The notes: a model not told the origin generated them from the letters alone. A stretch of 64,000 nt of DNA from Ascaphus truei (GCA_036426205.1 CM071579.1:15487812-15551811); one strand, 5' to 3'. Positions 23,363 to 34,721 are shown, numbered from the stretch's first letter. Numbers and translations: made by a program.

Positions 23363-23698
23363 TAGGGGAGCGCAAACTTATGCTGCTGCGCCCCTCTGTC
23401 TGGCCTGCCCCGGTGCTCGCGCCCTCCCCCCCATCTACCTTGCAATTGCGTCAAATGATGCTGCGGGGTCATGTGACGTCACATCACGTGACCCGCAGCG
23501 TCATTCGACACATGTGACATCACATCACATGACCCTGTGGTGTAATTTGATGCCGTGTTTCCATGGCAACACATCACAGCTTCTGAATCATGGTAAGTTT
23601 ATTGTTGCAGAGGCCTCACACGATCCCCCCGGCATTTAATTTACCCCTCCCCAGAAAAATCTCTCGCTGTCCCCCCACTCCCAGTCTGCGCACCCCTG
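23363..23698. mobile_element. hAT-type MITE, copy B
   Basis: A 336-bp sister of 2472-2815. It starts TAGGGGAGCGCAAACT, ends CAGTCTGCGCACCCCTG, and is flanked by a perfect 8-bp duplication ccctacat (23355-23362 and 23699-23706). It has TGACGTCA at 23474-23481, CACGTG at 23485-23490, and the CTTCTGAATCATGGTAAG block that matches the inner inverted repeat of copy A. No coding capacity. Confidence 0.85.
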
Positions 23699-23706
23699 CC
23701 CTACAT

Positions 23707-25527
23707 CAGGGATTCAATTCATTTTGCAAAGGGGCCAGGTTAGAAAACATTTCGGATTAAAACGATCACAAGACTATTGTAATGTTATTTTAGAAACATA
23801 TACAGACTTGAAAATGATTACTTTATATTTCAACATTGTGCCAGCATTTATAACAGCTCTACTATATATATTTACATTACCTTAACTTGCAGGTTAGTTT
23901 CTACATAAAAAAAACTGCACTTAACTGCCTAAGCCACTACTATAAAAGGAACAGGAGCAAACAGTCCAAACGCCACATCAAGGCCCTTTGCGGTTCACAG
24001 TTGACATGGTCTGCCGTACATCTCTTTAAAGGTACATGGTTCCCACAGACTTGCCCGTTACCCACCCCAGTGTGTCCCATGCCGGACTTCCGTTTCAGAC
24101 ATTTGAGTGTACAAATGTGTTCAGAAACGCAAGAAAAACACGTTGTGAAACCAACTTTTGTTCCCCGAGACGTTCCCTTAGCCCCCCACACTTGCCCATT
24201 GTGACCCCCGAAGACTCCGGTGTACCAGGCCTGAAAATTGTTCCCTATGCTTGCAGTGTGTTCCCCATACTTGTACTGTATGCCTATGATTGTAATGTGT
24301 TCCCCATGTGTTTAATGTATTTCCCTGCAGTTCCTCTGTGTCCCCAGGTAGTATAGCACTGCTCAGGTTCAGACAGGCCCCCTTGACTCCAGGGTCCCAC
24401 CCTATCTCCACCAAGTCGGCCTCTAGTCTATGTCGTGTGCAAGAGACTAGGGGGCCGTGTGCTTCTTCCCTTTATAGTCCCCCAGACCCCAACACACCCT
24501 GCTAATTGTTAGGGAGTATAACTGTCCCTTTGTCCCGGGAACTCGTGTTGCTAGTATCCCTGATTACAGTATGTATACTCAGCCACACATCCCATGAGAT
24601 TGGGTTACCTGTGTACCTGCAGCCTTTGTAAAAGCTGTGCGTTTTATTTCCTGGATGCAAACTTGCAATCGCGGGAAATAAACACTTTACGTTCTGACCT
24701 TAAGAAGAGTCTAGGAGGCAAGCTAGGCTATGGCAGCTCCTTTTATCTACCAGGAATAGGTGTTCCCAGCTGTCCTTGTGTGCCAGGACTGCACTGTTAT
24801 ACGTTTATGGACTTTGTAAAGATCGTGCAAAATAAACACTTTTTGTTCCGATACTAAGAGGACCTCAGGAGGTAAAGTAGCTACGGAAACACCTTGTACC
24901 TAGTAAGATTAGGTGTTCCCCATTGCTCCCTTGTGCCGGCACTGTACCAATGTGCTTATATGTACAGTACTATGTGATTTTACTGTTAGCTCTGGCTGAA
25001 TAAACTAAGGTTTGTTAAACCTCTGTGTTCTGTTTGGCGATTCAAAGATCCTCGGTGGTCCGATCAACCCTGATTGTGACACAAGTATTTTTGCAATTAC
25101 AGTTCTTGACATAACGTGCTGCACACAGACAGCTTAAGACAACACAAGCATATTGTCATCAGAGTCTACAAATAAGTTTAATTAACACCCCTGAGACATT
25201 ACAGAAGTGCTACAAGTTTAACAATGATGCTGCTTGTACTGCTCAGTGCCAGGAATGGAAATCATATGTAACTAAACATAATTACACCCACTTGTTCTGA
25301 GAAAAAATATTCATACCTCATTACTGTCTATAATTTCATGGTGTTCACATGTGCCAGTCCCTGAAACAATGCCATGGAAATTAATAATTCCTGACAAGAA
25401 GTAAATCTATTTCAGGCAGATGGCAAATTCTCTGAAATCTCAAGTGTTCTACAGGTATGTCTCGTATCAGTCATAGGAATATCAGCCTATGCAACTGTAG
25501 CACCTTTTCCCCCCCAGCCTAAGTGAG
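23707..25527. repeat. Non-coding region with two tandem-repeat blocks
   Basis: At 24231-24345 there is an array of about five 20-21-bp units of the type TGTTCCCCATACTTGTAATG. At 24664-24953 a roughly 150-bp unit is present twice: each has GAAATAAACACTTT or AAAATAAACACTTT, then TAAGA..., AGGAGG, TAGGTGTTCCC and TTGTG..CC..CACTGTA. The AATAAA in each unit could act as a poly(A) signal, so this may be the 3' part of an LTR. No gene seen. Confidence 0.5.
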
Positions 25528-25531
25528 ATGG

Positions 25532-26209
25532 TGTAACTACCGGTGTATTCTGGTGCTGGTGCGTACCTGTGACGTGGAACAGGAGGCCGGAGATCTCTGC
25601 AATGGTATTGGGAGTGCATCAGGATAGGCTATATGGAAGATTCATTGTCATTAGCAGCACCTCCTGCCCAAGAGGATCCTGGTGCAGCCAGGATGGACCT
25701 CTGGGGCACTTCTTCTTTGGGTAGTCATAATTCAATTAGCATACCAGAGTGGGTATAACTGGGGTTTATTTGGTGCACAGCAGGATAACACAGGTTACAG
25801 ACCCTGACGGCAGTACCCAGGCTTGAGGCCTTGGATACCCATCCTCAGCAAACCTTAGCCCTTAACAGGCAAGGCCTCACCCTACTCCTTATTGGGAGAG
25901 GCTCTCTGCTGCATCCTCATAGCATGGAGGGCAGCCCAGAACTCCCCCCTTAAACCATTACTCTAACCTATAGAGGGGAAAAAAACCTCCTTCTTTGGGA
26001 GTGATTTGTAAGAAGGCCTACTTACAGTCATAGACCATACCATCCCCCCACCCCTTACAATAACAGGCTATCCCTCAACTTTATTGATCATACACACAGC
26101 ACAATATAACAGACGATGTAGGAATTACTCCCAACACTGCCCACTCTTTACTGGGACTTACCGTGTTAGAGGGGCCAGAGAATCAGTAGTCCAAGGGGAC
26201 TTGGCTACA
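25532..26209 (-). mobile_element. LTR-like block, minus orientation
   Basis: On the plus strand it begins TGTAACTACCGG and ends GACTTGGCTACA, the inverse of the TGTAGC...GTTACA ends of the LTR family found at 39086, 46765 and 54436. AGCACCTCC (25654-25662) stands where the inverse of GGTGGAGGCGCT is expected, and AAGAGGATCCTGG follows as in the solo LTR at 46765. The flanking 4-mers atgg and caac do not match, so I cannot prove one insertion event. Confidence 0.45.
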
Positions 26210-26282
26210 CAACTATGCAATCTTTCATACTTCTTCACTGCAGAATAGTAAGTATACTAAGTATAATAAGATAATATACTTA

Positions 26283-26314
26283 TAATAATATAAGTATTAT
26301 AAAATAATAATAAT

Positions 26315-26361
<47 letters not shown>
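26283..26361. repeat. (TAA)n microsatellite
   Basis: Trinucleotide run, with TATAATAA variants at the left. Confidence 0.95.
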
Positions 26362-26362
<1 letters not shown>

Positions 26363-26394
26363 ACATTAAAACATAATCTTTACCCTAATGGACA

Positions 26395-26609
26395 TCCCAT
26401 TTGTACCACAATGTCAATATACAGACATGGCAGACATTATAACACTATTGTATATAATATATACCCTATTCACTTATGTAAAGTAACTGTATTTGTAACC
26501 ATGTATTATATGTCTTAACTCTATGCCCAGGACAAACTTGAAAACGAGAGGTAACTCTCAATGTATTACTTCCTGGTATAGTATTTTATAAATAAATAAA
26601 TAAATAATT
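26395..26609 (+). mobile_element. LINE-like 3' tail
   Basis: It includes CCCAGGACAAACTTGAAAAC, GAGAGGTAACTCTC and ATTTTATAAATAAATAAATA. The reverse complement of the same tail is at 27851-27960. The (AAAT)n end and recurrence suggest a non-LTR retrotransposon end; I cannot name the family. Confidence 0.55.
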
Positions 26610-26628
26610 CACATGATTTAGTCCACAT

Positions 26629-27757
26629 TATAGGCTAAAGATGTTAAATTCTGGGCATTATTGAAATCCCTGCTCCCTGATTGGTTAAAATTCCGGGCAG
26701 TATCCATTTAGTAATGGCCCGGAATTTTTGGCACCCTGCCACATTTTTCAGCCAATCAGCTCTCAGTTCTCATACACATAGAGTGAAAGTAGCTCTCAGT
26801 CAGGGGAGCTGATTGGACAGGAGGCAGAAGCAAAAATTGACTCCTCCCCTACCCTGCCTGCAGAGAGCTCCGCACAGGAGAACACTGAGGAGAAATGTTT
26901 GTGTGTCGGTGTGTGTCTGCTGAGTGTTTTTTTGTGTGTCTGTGTGTGTCTGCTGAGTGTTCTGTAGGGCAGCAGAGTTTTGTTGTGTGTCTTTTTGGTG
27001 TGTGTTTTGTGGGTGTAGAGGGGGAAAGCAGAGTCTGTTTTGTTGGTGTGTGTGTGTGTGTGTCTCAGTGACGGTTTTGTGGGCGTAGAGGGGGGGCTGC
27101 AGTGTGTGTGTCTTCAGTGTGTGCTTTGTGGGTAGATGAGCGGTGCAGATTCTTTAGTTAGTGTGTGGGTGTCTGCAGTGTGTGGGTTTACAGGGGGGCT
27201 ACAGTGGGTGTAGAGTTGGGGCTGCTGGTGTGTGTTTTGCGGATGTAGAGAGGGCAGCAGTCTGTTTTGTTGGTGTTTGTGTGCCTACAGTGTGTTTTGT
27301 GGGTTAGAGGAGGCTGCAGTCTGTGTGTCTTCAGTGCGTGTAGAGGGTGGAGCAGGGCTGCAGAGTGTGTTTTGGTGTGTGTGTGTCTGCAGTTTTGTGG
27401 GTTTACAGGGGGTTGCAGCATGTTTGTGGGTGTAGCGGGGGGTTGCTCTTTGTTGTGTGTGTCTTCAGTGTGTGTTTTGTGACTGTAGATTGTGGAGGAG
27501 GGCTGCAGAGAGTTTTATGGATGTAGAGGGGGGGGGGGCTGTAGTGTGTGTGTGTTTGTGTGTATATAGGGGGCTGCAGAGTGTGTGTGTGTATATAGAG
27601 GGGGGCTGTGTGTATGTACAATTTCCTTTTAATTAACACGTGCAGTAAAATAATATAGATGACCATGCTGATAAAAATCAATATGACTAAAAAAGTGTCT
27701 TCAAAAGTGTCTAACTTTTTTATGAAAAAAAAAAAAGCCTACATTTAGCCTATAATA
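26629..27757. repeat. 1.1-kb unit bounded by short inverted repeats
   Basis: ATTATAGGCTAAAGATGT at 26629-26646 is the inverse of ACATTTAGCCTATAAT at 27741-27757, allowing a small gap. Between them lie a GC-moderate block with CCAATCAGC boxes and the GT-rich minisatellite. It could be a DNA transposon, but no target duplication is visible. Confidence 0.3.
26890..27615. repeat. GT/G-rich minisatellite
   Basis: About 14 degenerate copies of a roughly 45-60-bp unit. Each has GTGTGTGTCTGCAGTGTG, then TTTTGTGGGTGTAGAGG and a GGGGGCTGCAG block. Open frames on both strands here are products of the repeat. The G-runs could form G-quadruplexes on the plus strand. Confidence 0.85.
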
Positions 27758-27802
27758 TTAATAATCCCCTCAGAACAGGACATTACTGGCCAATAATGCC
27801 CT

Positions 27803-27863
27803 GGCTGGGTTAACGTCCCTCAGATTCGCCTTGGGCCTTCAACTCTACCAGCCAGGGCATTAT
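27803..27863. repeat. Short hairpin in a dispersed repeat
   Basis: AATAATGCCCTGGCTGG is followed by its inverse CCAGCCAGGGCATTATT with a loop of about 27 bases. The outer sequence CCCCTCAGAACAGGACATTA (27766-27788) recurs inverted at 28908-28955. Confidence 0.6.
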
Positions 27864-27990
27864 TTATGTATTTATTTATAACAATATTTTAGAGTTATCT
27901 CTCGTTTTCAAGTATGTCCTGGGCAAAGAGTTATAAAAAATACATGGTTACATTAAATGAACAGAGGTTATTCAGTGAATACACAGATAT
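27851..27990 (-). mobile_element. LINE-like 3' tail, minus orientation
   Basis: TATTTATTTATAACAATATT, then GAGTTATCTCTCGTTTTCAA and GTATGTCCTGGGCA, is the inverse of 26507-26600. Confidence 0.55.
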
Positions 27991-28651
27991 TTCATGGACA
28001 GATTGATAATGTGTATTTTATAGGGGGTACTCCATATTGATTAATAAAGTCAAGTTATATTGAAATATTCACATAGCTATTCTGCTGGTCATCTTTGCCC
28101 CACATATGCCCTATCTATGTTGGCCAAGGGCCTGGAATGCGGTCAGAAGACAGTCCTTGAAGTCTGAACAGAAAGTCTGAACACATACGTACTTACATAC
28201 GTACGTTATTTCTCATTATCCTATGTCAATTTCTCTGAATTATGTAGACAAGGAGATAATGCCAGAATATTGGAAGCAAGTTCTGTACTGTACGTCAGCT
28301 TGTTTTGCTGCTTGCCTATGTAAACTGTCTGTATACATGACATAAAAGGGAGAAAGAAAAGAGCTTGGTCTGACCTGTTTACATTGATCCCCCCGAGCGC
28401 GTTCGTTCTTTTCCTGATTACAGCACTTTAGAGAGATGATGACCTCTCGAGAGGGTCTATCCGAGTGAAGGGGAAGGTCCATACTGAATGGAGTAAATGA
28501 CGAATTTTACACAGATAGAGTTGAAAAATTGGGTATAGGGGATAAAGGACTTGTGCATTTCAGATTGAAATAGAGCAGCTTTAACATCACTTTAACATCA
28601 GTGAACGGCAACAAATGGCTCACACCCTTTGGCTGTCGTTCGACTGTGCCA

Positions 28652-28909
28652 AAGGCTGTCCACCTTTGGGGCAACGCAGACGTACACTGGGATGGTTGAG
28701 ATTGGATCTGTTGCAGCTGTGAACAAAAAGTTATTTGTGTCCTCTTGGCACATTAACATTCCGGTGGTTAGGGTTGACATTCCACAAAGTGCAAGCACAT
28801 GTTAACCCTTAGCACACTGGTCCTGTGCAGAGGAGAGCAGTTCTTGGGGAGCACCATCAGGCTGTCCGCCTTTGGGCAACGCAGACGTACCCTGGGGTGG
28901 TTGATATTG
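28652..28909. repeat. Pair of 52-base direct repeats
   Basis: AGGCTGTCCACCTTTGGGG...CAACGCAGACGTACACTGGG at 28652-28702 recurs at 28858-28909 with a few changes (GTCCGCC, GTACCCTGGG). The two are 206 bases apart. No coding sense seen. Confidence 0.8.
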
Positions 28910-29070
28910 AATCATTATTGGCCAGTAATGCCCTGTTCTGAGGGGATTATTACTTAAATAGCATGCCACGATTAATACAAGGCATTGCGTTAAATGGTGC
29001 AATCTGTTTATAATTACATGAGTTCAAATTAATTTTGGCTAACCCTTTTTTCTAATGCTAACTGTATGTT

Positions 29071-30431
29071 GGTGAATGGAGTGGAGATGAGCGCATGTAA
29101 GAGGAAGAAACAGCAAAGTGTATAGTATATACTGGAGAGTGTACGAGAACAATAGGGTGAGGGATAATAATATAAGACTATGTGTACTCACACGGGCATA
29201 TGTGAGCAAAATCCCTCAGCGTTGTCTTGAAGGTTCTCACTCTGGTCACAAAGTAAAATCGTCTGCTGGAACAGGTACTGGCTTGCGTGGGTCACTTGAT
29301 GTGGTCCTCTTTGTTGCTCCTGGTACATTCTTATAGTCGTATGTTCATTCTCATAAGAGCCATATCACACAGGGAACAAACAAACATAGGAAGATCCAGA
29401 GTGAGTTAAAGGACAAGTAGTGAAACACACTATGGTGTCAATGGAAAATAAATAAATAAATAAATACACACCTGACGAAGGAAATTGAATTTCCAAAACT
29501 CGTCATTCTAGGCATAGCGTGGAGCCTTTGTGACCCTCAACTGCTCCCGTAGTTGTTTCCAGTTTCCGGGACACAGCCCTGCATCCGGAAGCGAAGAAGG
29601 GGACTCACTGCTACCTGAACTGTTCCCAGCCATGGAGACTACATTTATTATTGATGTAAGTCTTTGAGCTTTTATTTATCTGTTTAATAAAATCACTTTT
29701 TATCTTTCCCATTGCCTGGTTGTCATCTACCCCGGGTTTTACTGCAAGATATCATCGGTTCTAAGATTGCAGACACAGTTATCACTTACAGTGGATCCTA
29801 TGCTGCAAGCACTTGCCCTCATTTTCTTCACTCACACAAGCCCGTGTGAGTGTATTTATTTATTTATTTATTTTCCATTGACACCATAGTGTGTTTCACT
29901 ACTTGTCCTTTAACTCACTCTGGATCTTCCTATGTGTGTTTATTCCCGGTGTGATATGGCTCTTATGAGAATGAACATACGGCTATAAGAAAGTACCAGG
30001 AGCAACCAAGAGGACCACATCAAGTGACCCATGCAAGCTAGTACCTGTTCCAGCAGACGATTTTACTTTGTGACCAGAGTGAGAACCTTCAAGACAATGC
30101 TGAGGGATTTTGCTCACATATGCCCGTGTGAGTACGCATGGTCTTATATTATTATCCCTCACCCTATTGTTCTCGTACACTCTCCAGTATATACTATACA
30201 CTTTGCTGTTTCTTCCTCTTACATGCGCTGATCTCCACTCCATTCACCAATTCACCAAGGATCAGGGGACGATCCTATTGATTGAGCAGCAGTACCATCA
30301 GGGCCAGTATTGATATTTCAACTTTGTTACTCTGAGCCTCGTTTTCATCCTTCACTTATTAACTAATGCCCTCTTAGCGGCTTACACTAGATTTACCTTT
30401 TCTCAGGGAGCGCCACTGATTTCTCTTTTTT
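29071..30431. mobile_element. Foldback retroposon 3 with 14-bp target duplication
   Basis: A 1361-bp insertion flanked by the exact 14-bp direct repeat gctaactgtatgtt (29057-29070 and 30432-30445). Arms of about 400 bases (29069-29469 and 29850-30250) are inverted copies with a few differences. The 380-base centre carries CCTGACGAAGG...CCAAAACTCGTC (29471-29504) and TTTAATAAAATCACTTTTTA. Beyond the right arm 181 unpaired bases end in GGGAGCGCCACTG...CTTTTTT, right at the target duplication. The left arm begins directly at the other duplication. This asymmetry suggests a full copy joined to a truncated inverted copy. Open frames in the arms mirror one another and are not genes. Confidence 0.8.
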
Positions 30432-30445
30432 GCTAACTGTATGTT

Positions 30446-31439
30446 ATCACATAAAAAAAACACACCATGTTTCCATTGTATTACCATGTCCGTGAAATAA
30501 CATACTGAACCAATGGTCATTACTGAAACTTACCGTTGTATAGATTATTATTGTGTTTTGTATAGAAAGGTAGGGCTTTCCATTTTTGATTAGCTGTAGT
30601 AAGTCCCACCACTTCCAGTAACATAAATTCAATTAGAACATCTTAGGGAAAGGGATTTCTTGAGTCCCTGTTGTTCTACGATAAATAGCACATCAAACTC
30701 TAACAGAGCTATAGAAAATCAGTCAAATAGAGAATAATCACAACAGAGCATAGGTTAAATGATTTAACAATGTTGAGAAAGGCATCTTTTACGACTATTT
30801 TGATGTATCCTTTGACCAGGAAGTAGTTACAGTCAGAAATCCCTTTTCAGTTAGTTCATTCAATGTTATTTAAGATGTAATTAGGTTCAGCTTTAAGTAT
30901 ATGAAGCAATACATGGCTCCCTAGGCTCATATAATTCCCTGGCTGCTGCTTTTATGTAGCAATGTACAATAGCAGGGGTTTGTTCATTGTATAATGTATT
31001 ATTTTTACTGTGCATTATCCATTGAAAGTGTGATGTTATACAGTTTTAACAATTCAATAATATTAAGAATTCCATACACGTTCCTGAACTAGTATTTACA
31101 AATAACACAAATTAAAATGAAATCGTATTTCTTACAAATACTGTGTGATTAATGAACTTCATTTAAAGTGACGGATTATCATAATATTTTTGTTGTGATA
31201 TTACAAGCTTTTCTAATTCTCCACAGAAAAAATAAGTAACTTTTACAAGATGTCCAGCTAATGCCTACATAATTTAACCAACATGCCCATTTGAGTGATG
31301 TTATCTGGTTTATACAATTACTTGCTCATTAAAAACCTAATTAAATAGCTTTAGAAGGTATAGCATATCTCAGTAGGTATTAAACTGACATATCTTCCAC
31401 CAGAATTTTTCCATGCACCCAATATCTATATTTATTATT
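30446..31439. other. AT-rich intergenic DNA
   Basis: No gene or repeat recognised. Confidence 0.5.
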
Positions 31440-31620
31440 GTATAGTGTACACTGTATACTTAGTTTTGTATATTTATGTATATCTTTCTTTATATAGCAC
31501 CATCCAGGAACATAGCGCTGAACAATACACATGCCATAATATTATAACACAATGGGAATAAGTCCTTCAGCCAAACAATAGGAAAAGGAGCTCATGAACA
31601 GCACATGCAACAAGAGTAGT
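31440..31620 (-). mobile_element. L2-type LINE 3' tail
   Basis: CTTTATATAGCACCATCCAG, CATAGCGCTGAACAATACAC and ACACAATGGGAATAAG match 61690-61800, the tail of the minus-strand L2 there. Confidence 0.65.
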
Positions 31621-31639
31621 TTTGTGTTCTAATACACTT

Positions 31640-32045
31640 TAACAAAAGAGAAAAAGGCTCAGTGCTACAACTAACTTGCCATATTATATAGTTAAATACT
31701 TATCTGTTTATAAGCATGGGTCATTTAGTTCAGTTCTTTGGCCAAAGTATTTTAAGCCTACAGCCATGTCACGGTACGGCCCCTCTATAGGTCCAAACAC
31801 TGCTGCACCTGCAGAAAGCTCTCCTAACCTCTCTAATTGAGGGAGAACTGTGTTTAATAGACGGGTCATTCACATGTGTTTAGCAAGAACTGCAACTAAA
31901 AAGGTGAGATGAGCGAGCTTGGCAGCAGGTTAAGACGTAGCACTTTTGTACTATACATTATATCACAATCCTAGTAGCACTGTTTTTCACACAATGATGT
32001 TGTGTATTTGGGTTCTGAGCATACAGGGGCTAAGTATGTTTGTAA
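31640..32045. repeat. Unclassified interspersed repeat, copy B (unfilled site)
   Basis: It aligns with 1040-1745 minus the MITE. At 31683-31700 it reads ATTATATAGTTAAATACT, exactly what copy A would read with the MITE and one TA removed. No coding sequence. Confidence 0.75.
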
Positions 32046-32269
32046 TACACTTTAATCAAGGGTATTACAATCTGCAACCAATCAAGTTTACTCTATTACC
32101 ATATATTGGCAATAACTCTTTTCTGCACTGGGGTCTGATCTGCTAAACAATGCTAAGCATTATTGCACTTTAAGTCCCATTCACTTAGATGATCCTTATG
32201 GTGCTTTAAGACTTAACACAGTTTAGTAAATTTTGGTCTAAGTCTGCAATAAAAAAATGGCGACTTTAT

Positions 32270-32745
32270 TTCAAGATTTGGCTTGTTGACATTCAAAGCC
32301 CTACAAGACCAGGGTCCCAGCTATCTGACAGAGCTTTTAGCTCCCTACACTCCCAATCGCTCACTTCAATCTGCAGGTGACGGACTCCTAACAGTTCCCA
32401 GAATCTCTGTGACTTCAGTTGGCGTCCGAGCTCTTAGCCACGCTGCTCTCACTCTCTGGAACAGTCTGCCTCGTACAGCCCGAGAGTCCCCCTCTCTGGG
32501 AATCTATAGCAACAGTCCAAAGACCTACCTACTTACCCAGGCGTTTAATTAATGAATCACAAGCTTTCCAGCATTTAATAGCTACAGTACCATCCCATCC
32601 TGTATTGTATATTTCCTTGTGTTTGGTCTATTTTATAACCTTAAATATATGCTTCTTTTTCCATTTTGTAACTGTGAAATGCATTGAGTCCATAGGGAGA
32701 AAATTGCTATATAAACATAGTTATTAAAGTTATTAAATGCATAAA
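32270..32745 (+). mobile_element. L2-type LINE 3' end
   Basis: The coding part 32283-32552 reads LTFKALQDQGPSYLTELLAP, YTPNRSLQSAGDGLLTVPRI, then HAALTLWNSLPRTAR..., with good spacing. This is the C-terminal domain after the reverse transcriptase in L2/REX-type LINEs (FKAL-G-APSYL, S-R-LRS, LWN-LP). A stop follows, then the UTR and the GCTATATAAACATAGTTATT tail. The rest of the element is missing (5' truncation). The frame is intact for 90 codons. Confidence 0.8.
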
Positions 32746-33029
32746 TTGTATTTTCAGGCCAAATAATTTCATTATACAAAAGCCACTGGCCTAAAATCCA
32801 TCACTATCTATCAAGGTACAATATATCTGGGAATAATACACACTTGCTTACAACGGCCATGCAGTTCAACAAGGTGGAAGTCCCTCACCATCCCAAATTA
32901 GATAAGAAAAAGCATTACATTGACATCACTCAAAAATTAGATATGATCACAAGGACATTTCACAAACTTCTCTTTTAATTTGTTCTGAGAAGCCTCTTTT
33001 CTAGGTAAAGTGATGGCTATTAGATAGTA
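32746..33029. other. Intergenic, nothing recognised
   Basis: Short AT-rich stretch. Confidence 0.4.
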
Positions 33030-33555
33030 AGAGTGCTCATTTGCATGTCATTTCCCAGAATCCCTGGCTGCACTGAAATCATTGTATAGTAAGAGATATT
33101 GGTGAAAAGCAGGGTGGCAGGCCTGTCTGAGACGTGAAGGTGCTCACAAGTGATATTTAAATTTACTGTACACTGCGTGGTGGAGGATTTTTGTCACCTT
33201 TTTACCCACCTTAACTTATATAATGTGTGGTTGAAACCTATTCCATCTTCACATTGCAAAGCCAGTATAATCATCCTCACTCACACTGATGAGACCTAAA
33301 ATTATGAAAAAGCTGTTTGTGAGTAGGTTACTGGCTCTGTACATTATTTTTTAACAGAGGCTGTGATTACAAATCTGTGTAATACGACAGGCATAAGCTT
33401 ATAGGGGTCCATGCTAAAATGGACATGAAGCAAAAGGAGTAACTGTGTGCTCCTTTACATGTCATTTCCCAGAATCCCTTGCTGCAGTGGAAGCATTGTT
33501 TGCTAAGAGATAATGGGGAAAGGCAGGGTTGCAGACCTGTCTCAGATGTGAACAA
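33030..33555. repeat. Pair of about 107-base direct repeats
   Basis: GTGCTCATTTGCATGTCATT, TCCCAGAATCCCTGGCTGCA and GGCAGGCCTGTCTGAGACGT (33033-33138) recur at 33448-33553 as GTGCTCCTTTACATGTCATT, TCCCAGAATCCCTTGCTGCA and TGCAGACCTGTCTCAGATGT. The sequence is of a type widespread in frog genomes, probably the two ends of a DNA transposon or a tandem copy. I found no target duplication. Confidence 0.7.
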
Positions 33556-34039
33556 GATATAGATAGAAACAGTCAAGGATGTTTTTTTTTTTTGCCTGGT
33601 GTTCTTGTTTTTGGTTCTAAATCATTTTATGGTTTTAGTTTTGATTGTAAAAACCTTTAATGGATCTTTGGTTTCGGAATCTAAGGTTCTGGTAGTTTTT
33701 TATGTCAAACACCTGGTTTTGATCATTTCTATTAGAAAGAAACACTGTTAGTAGAAAATTAACATTATTATTTTTTTATCAAGGGGGGAGAAGGTAGGGT
33801 CCAGAGTTGGGGATCTCCTGGACTTAACAAGTGCACTTAACAACCGTTAAGTCACTTATCGAAGTTTAGTGAATAGACCCCATGTTAAGAATATGTTTAT
33901 ACAGATCTTAACCATTCGCTATCTGAAGGCCATGGCTTTTAACTGCAAAATATTAAAGCCTGGCATCCTAAATCTATCTATAGAGTAGTAGAGTAGGATG
34001 AAGAACACCTTTCTAATAACATAGTACTTGTATCCAGTG
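33556..34039. other. Intergenic, nothing recognised
   Basis: AT-rich, with a poly(T) run at 33582. Confidence 0.4.
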
Positions 34040-34697
34040 TAGCCACTATGCAAATCCCTACATTGGCTTCCCATAGCCCCTAGAATCAAATTTAAAACCC
34101 TAGTTCTGACTTACAAATCTCCCAATTACTCTGTCCCCCTTACATTTCAGCTCTCGACCCCAATTATGTTCCTAAATGCCCCCTTCGTTCTGCCCACGAC
34201 ATCCACCTTTCCTCCCACCTTATTACTTATTCTCACTCCCGCCAGAAGACTTCTCCCGTGCTGCCCCCTCTGCCCCTACCCCGTACAATCAGACTCTCCT
34301 CTTACCTCTTCAATGAAGCCTACGTGGTGTACTCCTAATACCCCCTCCAACCCCATTGGGACCAGCTATGCAGCTAGATCAAACACCATGCTGACACTCC
34401 CTAACATCCTTACCCCAAACCTTAATGGGATCAGCTTCGCGGCTGGACCATACTCCACCCTGAGGGATACTCCATCCCACAAAGGGTAGCCACTCTTTTT
34501 TTCTTCCTTTTGTTTCTACATTGCCCCTTATTCCCTCTAGAGTGTAAGCTCTCTGAACCAGGGCATCATTACCTTCTGTATTTGTTTGCCCTTGACTGTC
34601 CTTATTTGTATTTAACTCTGTTTATGTAATTGATCTCACTTTGTACCCCCCATTTTACCGCACTATGGAATATATTAGCACTTTACAAATAAACAAT
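34040..34697 (+). mobile_element. L2-type LINE 3' end, frameshifted
   Basis: CTACATTGGCTTCCCATAGC encodes LHWLPIAPRIKFKTLVLTYK, a well-known L2/CR1 reverse transcriptase tail. The continuation is in shifted frames and closes with SYLFNEAYVVYS. The UTR has GTGTAAGCTCTCTGAACCAG and ATTAGCACTTTACAAATAAA, then an (ATT)/(TAA) tail. Truncated and inactive. Confidence 0.75.
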
Positions 34698-34721
34698 ATT
34701 ATTATTATTAATAATAATAAT

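Noticed and set aside
23076..25083. A possible LTR from TGTCACGGCC to GTGACA
   Set aside because: The ends look LTR-like, but the flanking bases do not form a target duplication of 4, 5 or 6 bp, and no second copy is in the window.
32583..32589. TACAGTA in the L2 copy as an excision footprint
   Set aside because: The sister copy (inverse of 16108-16145) reads TACAGCACC here, so the heptamer arose by a C-to-T change, not by an insertion.
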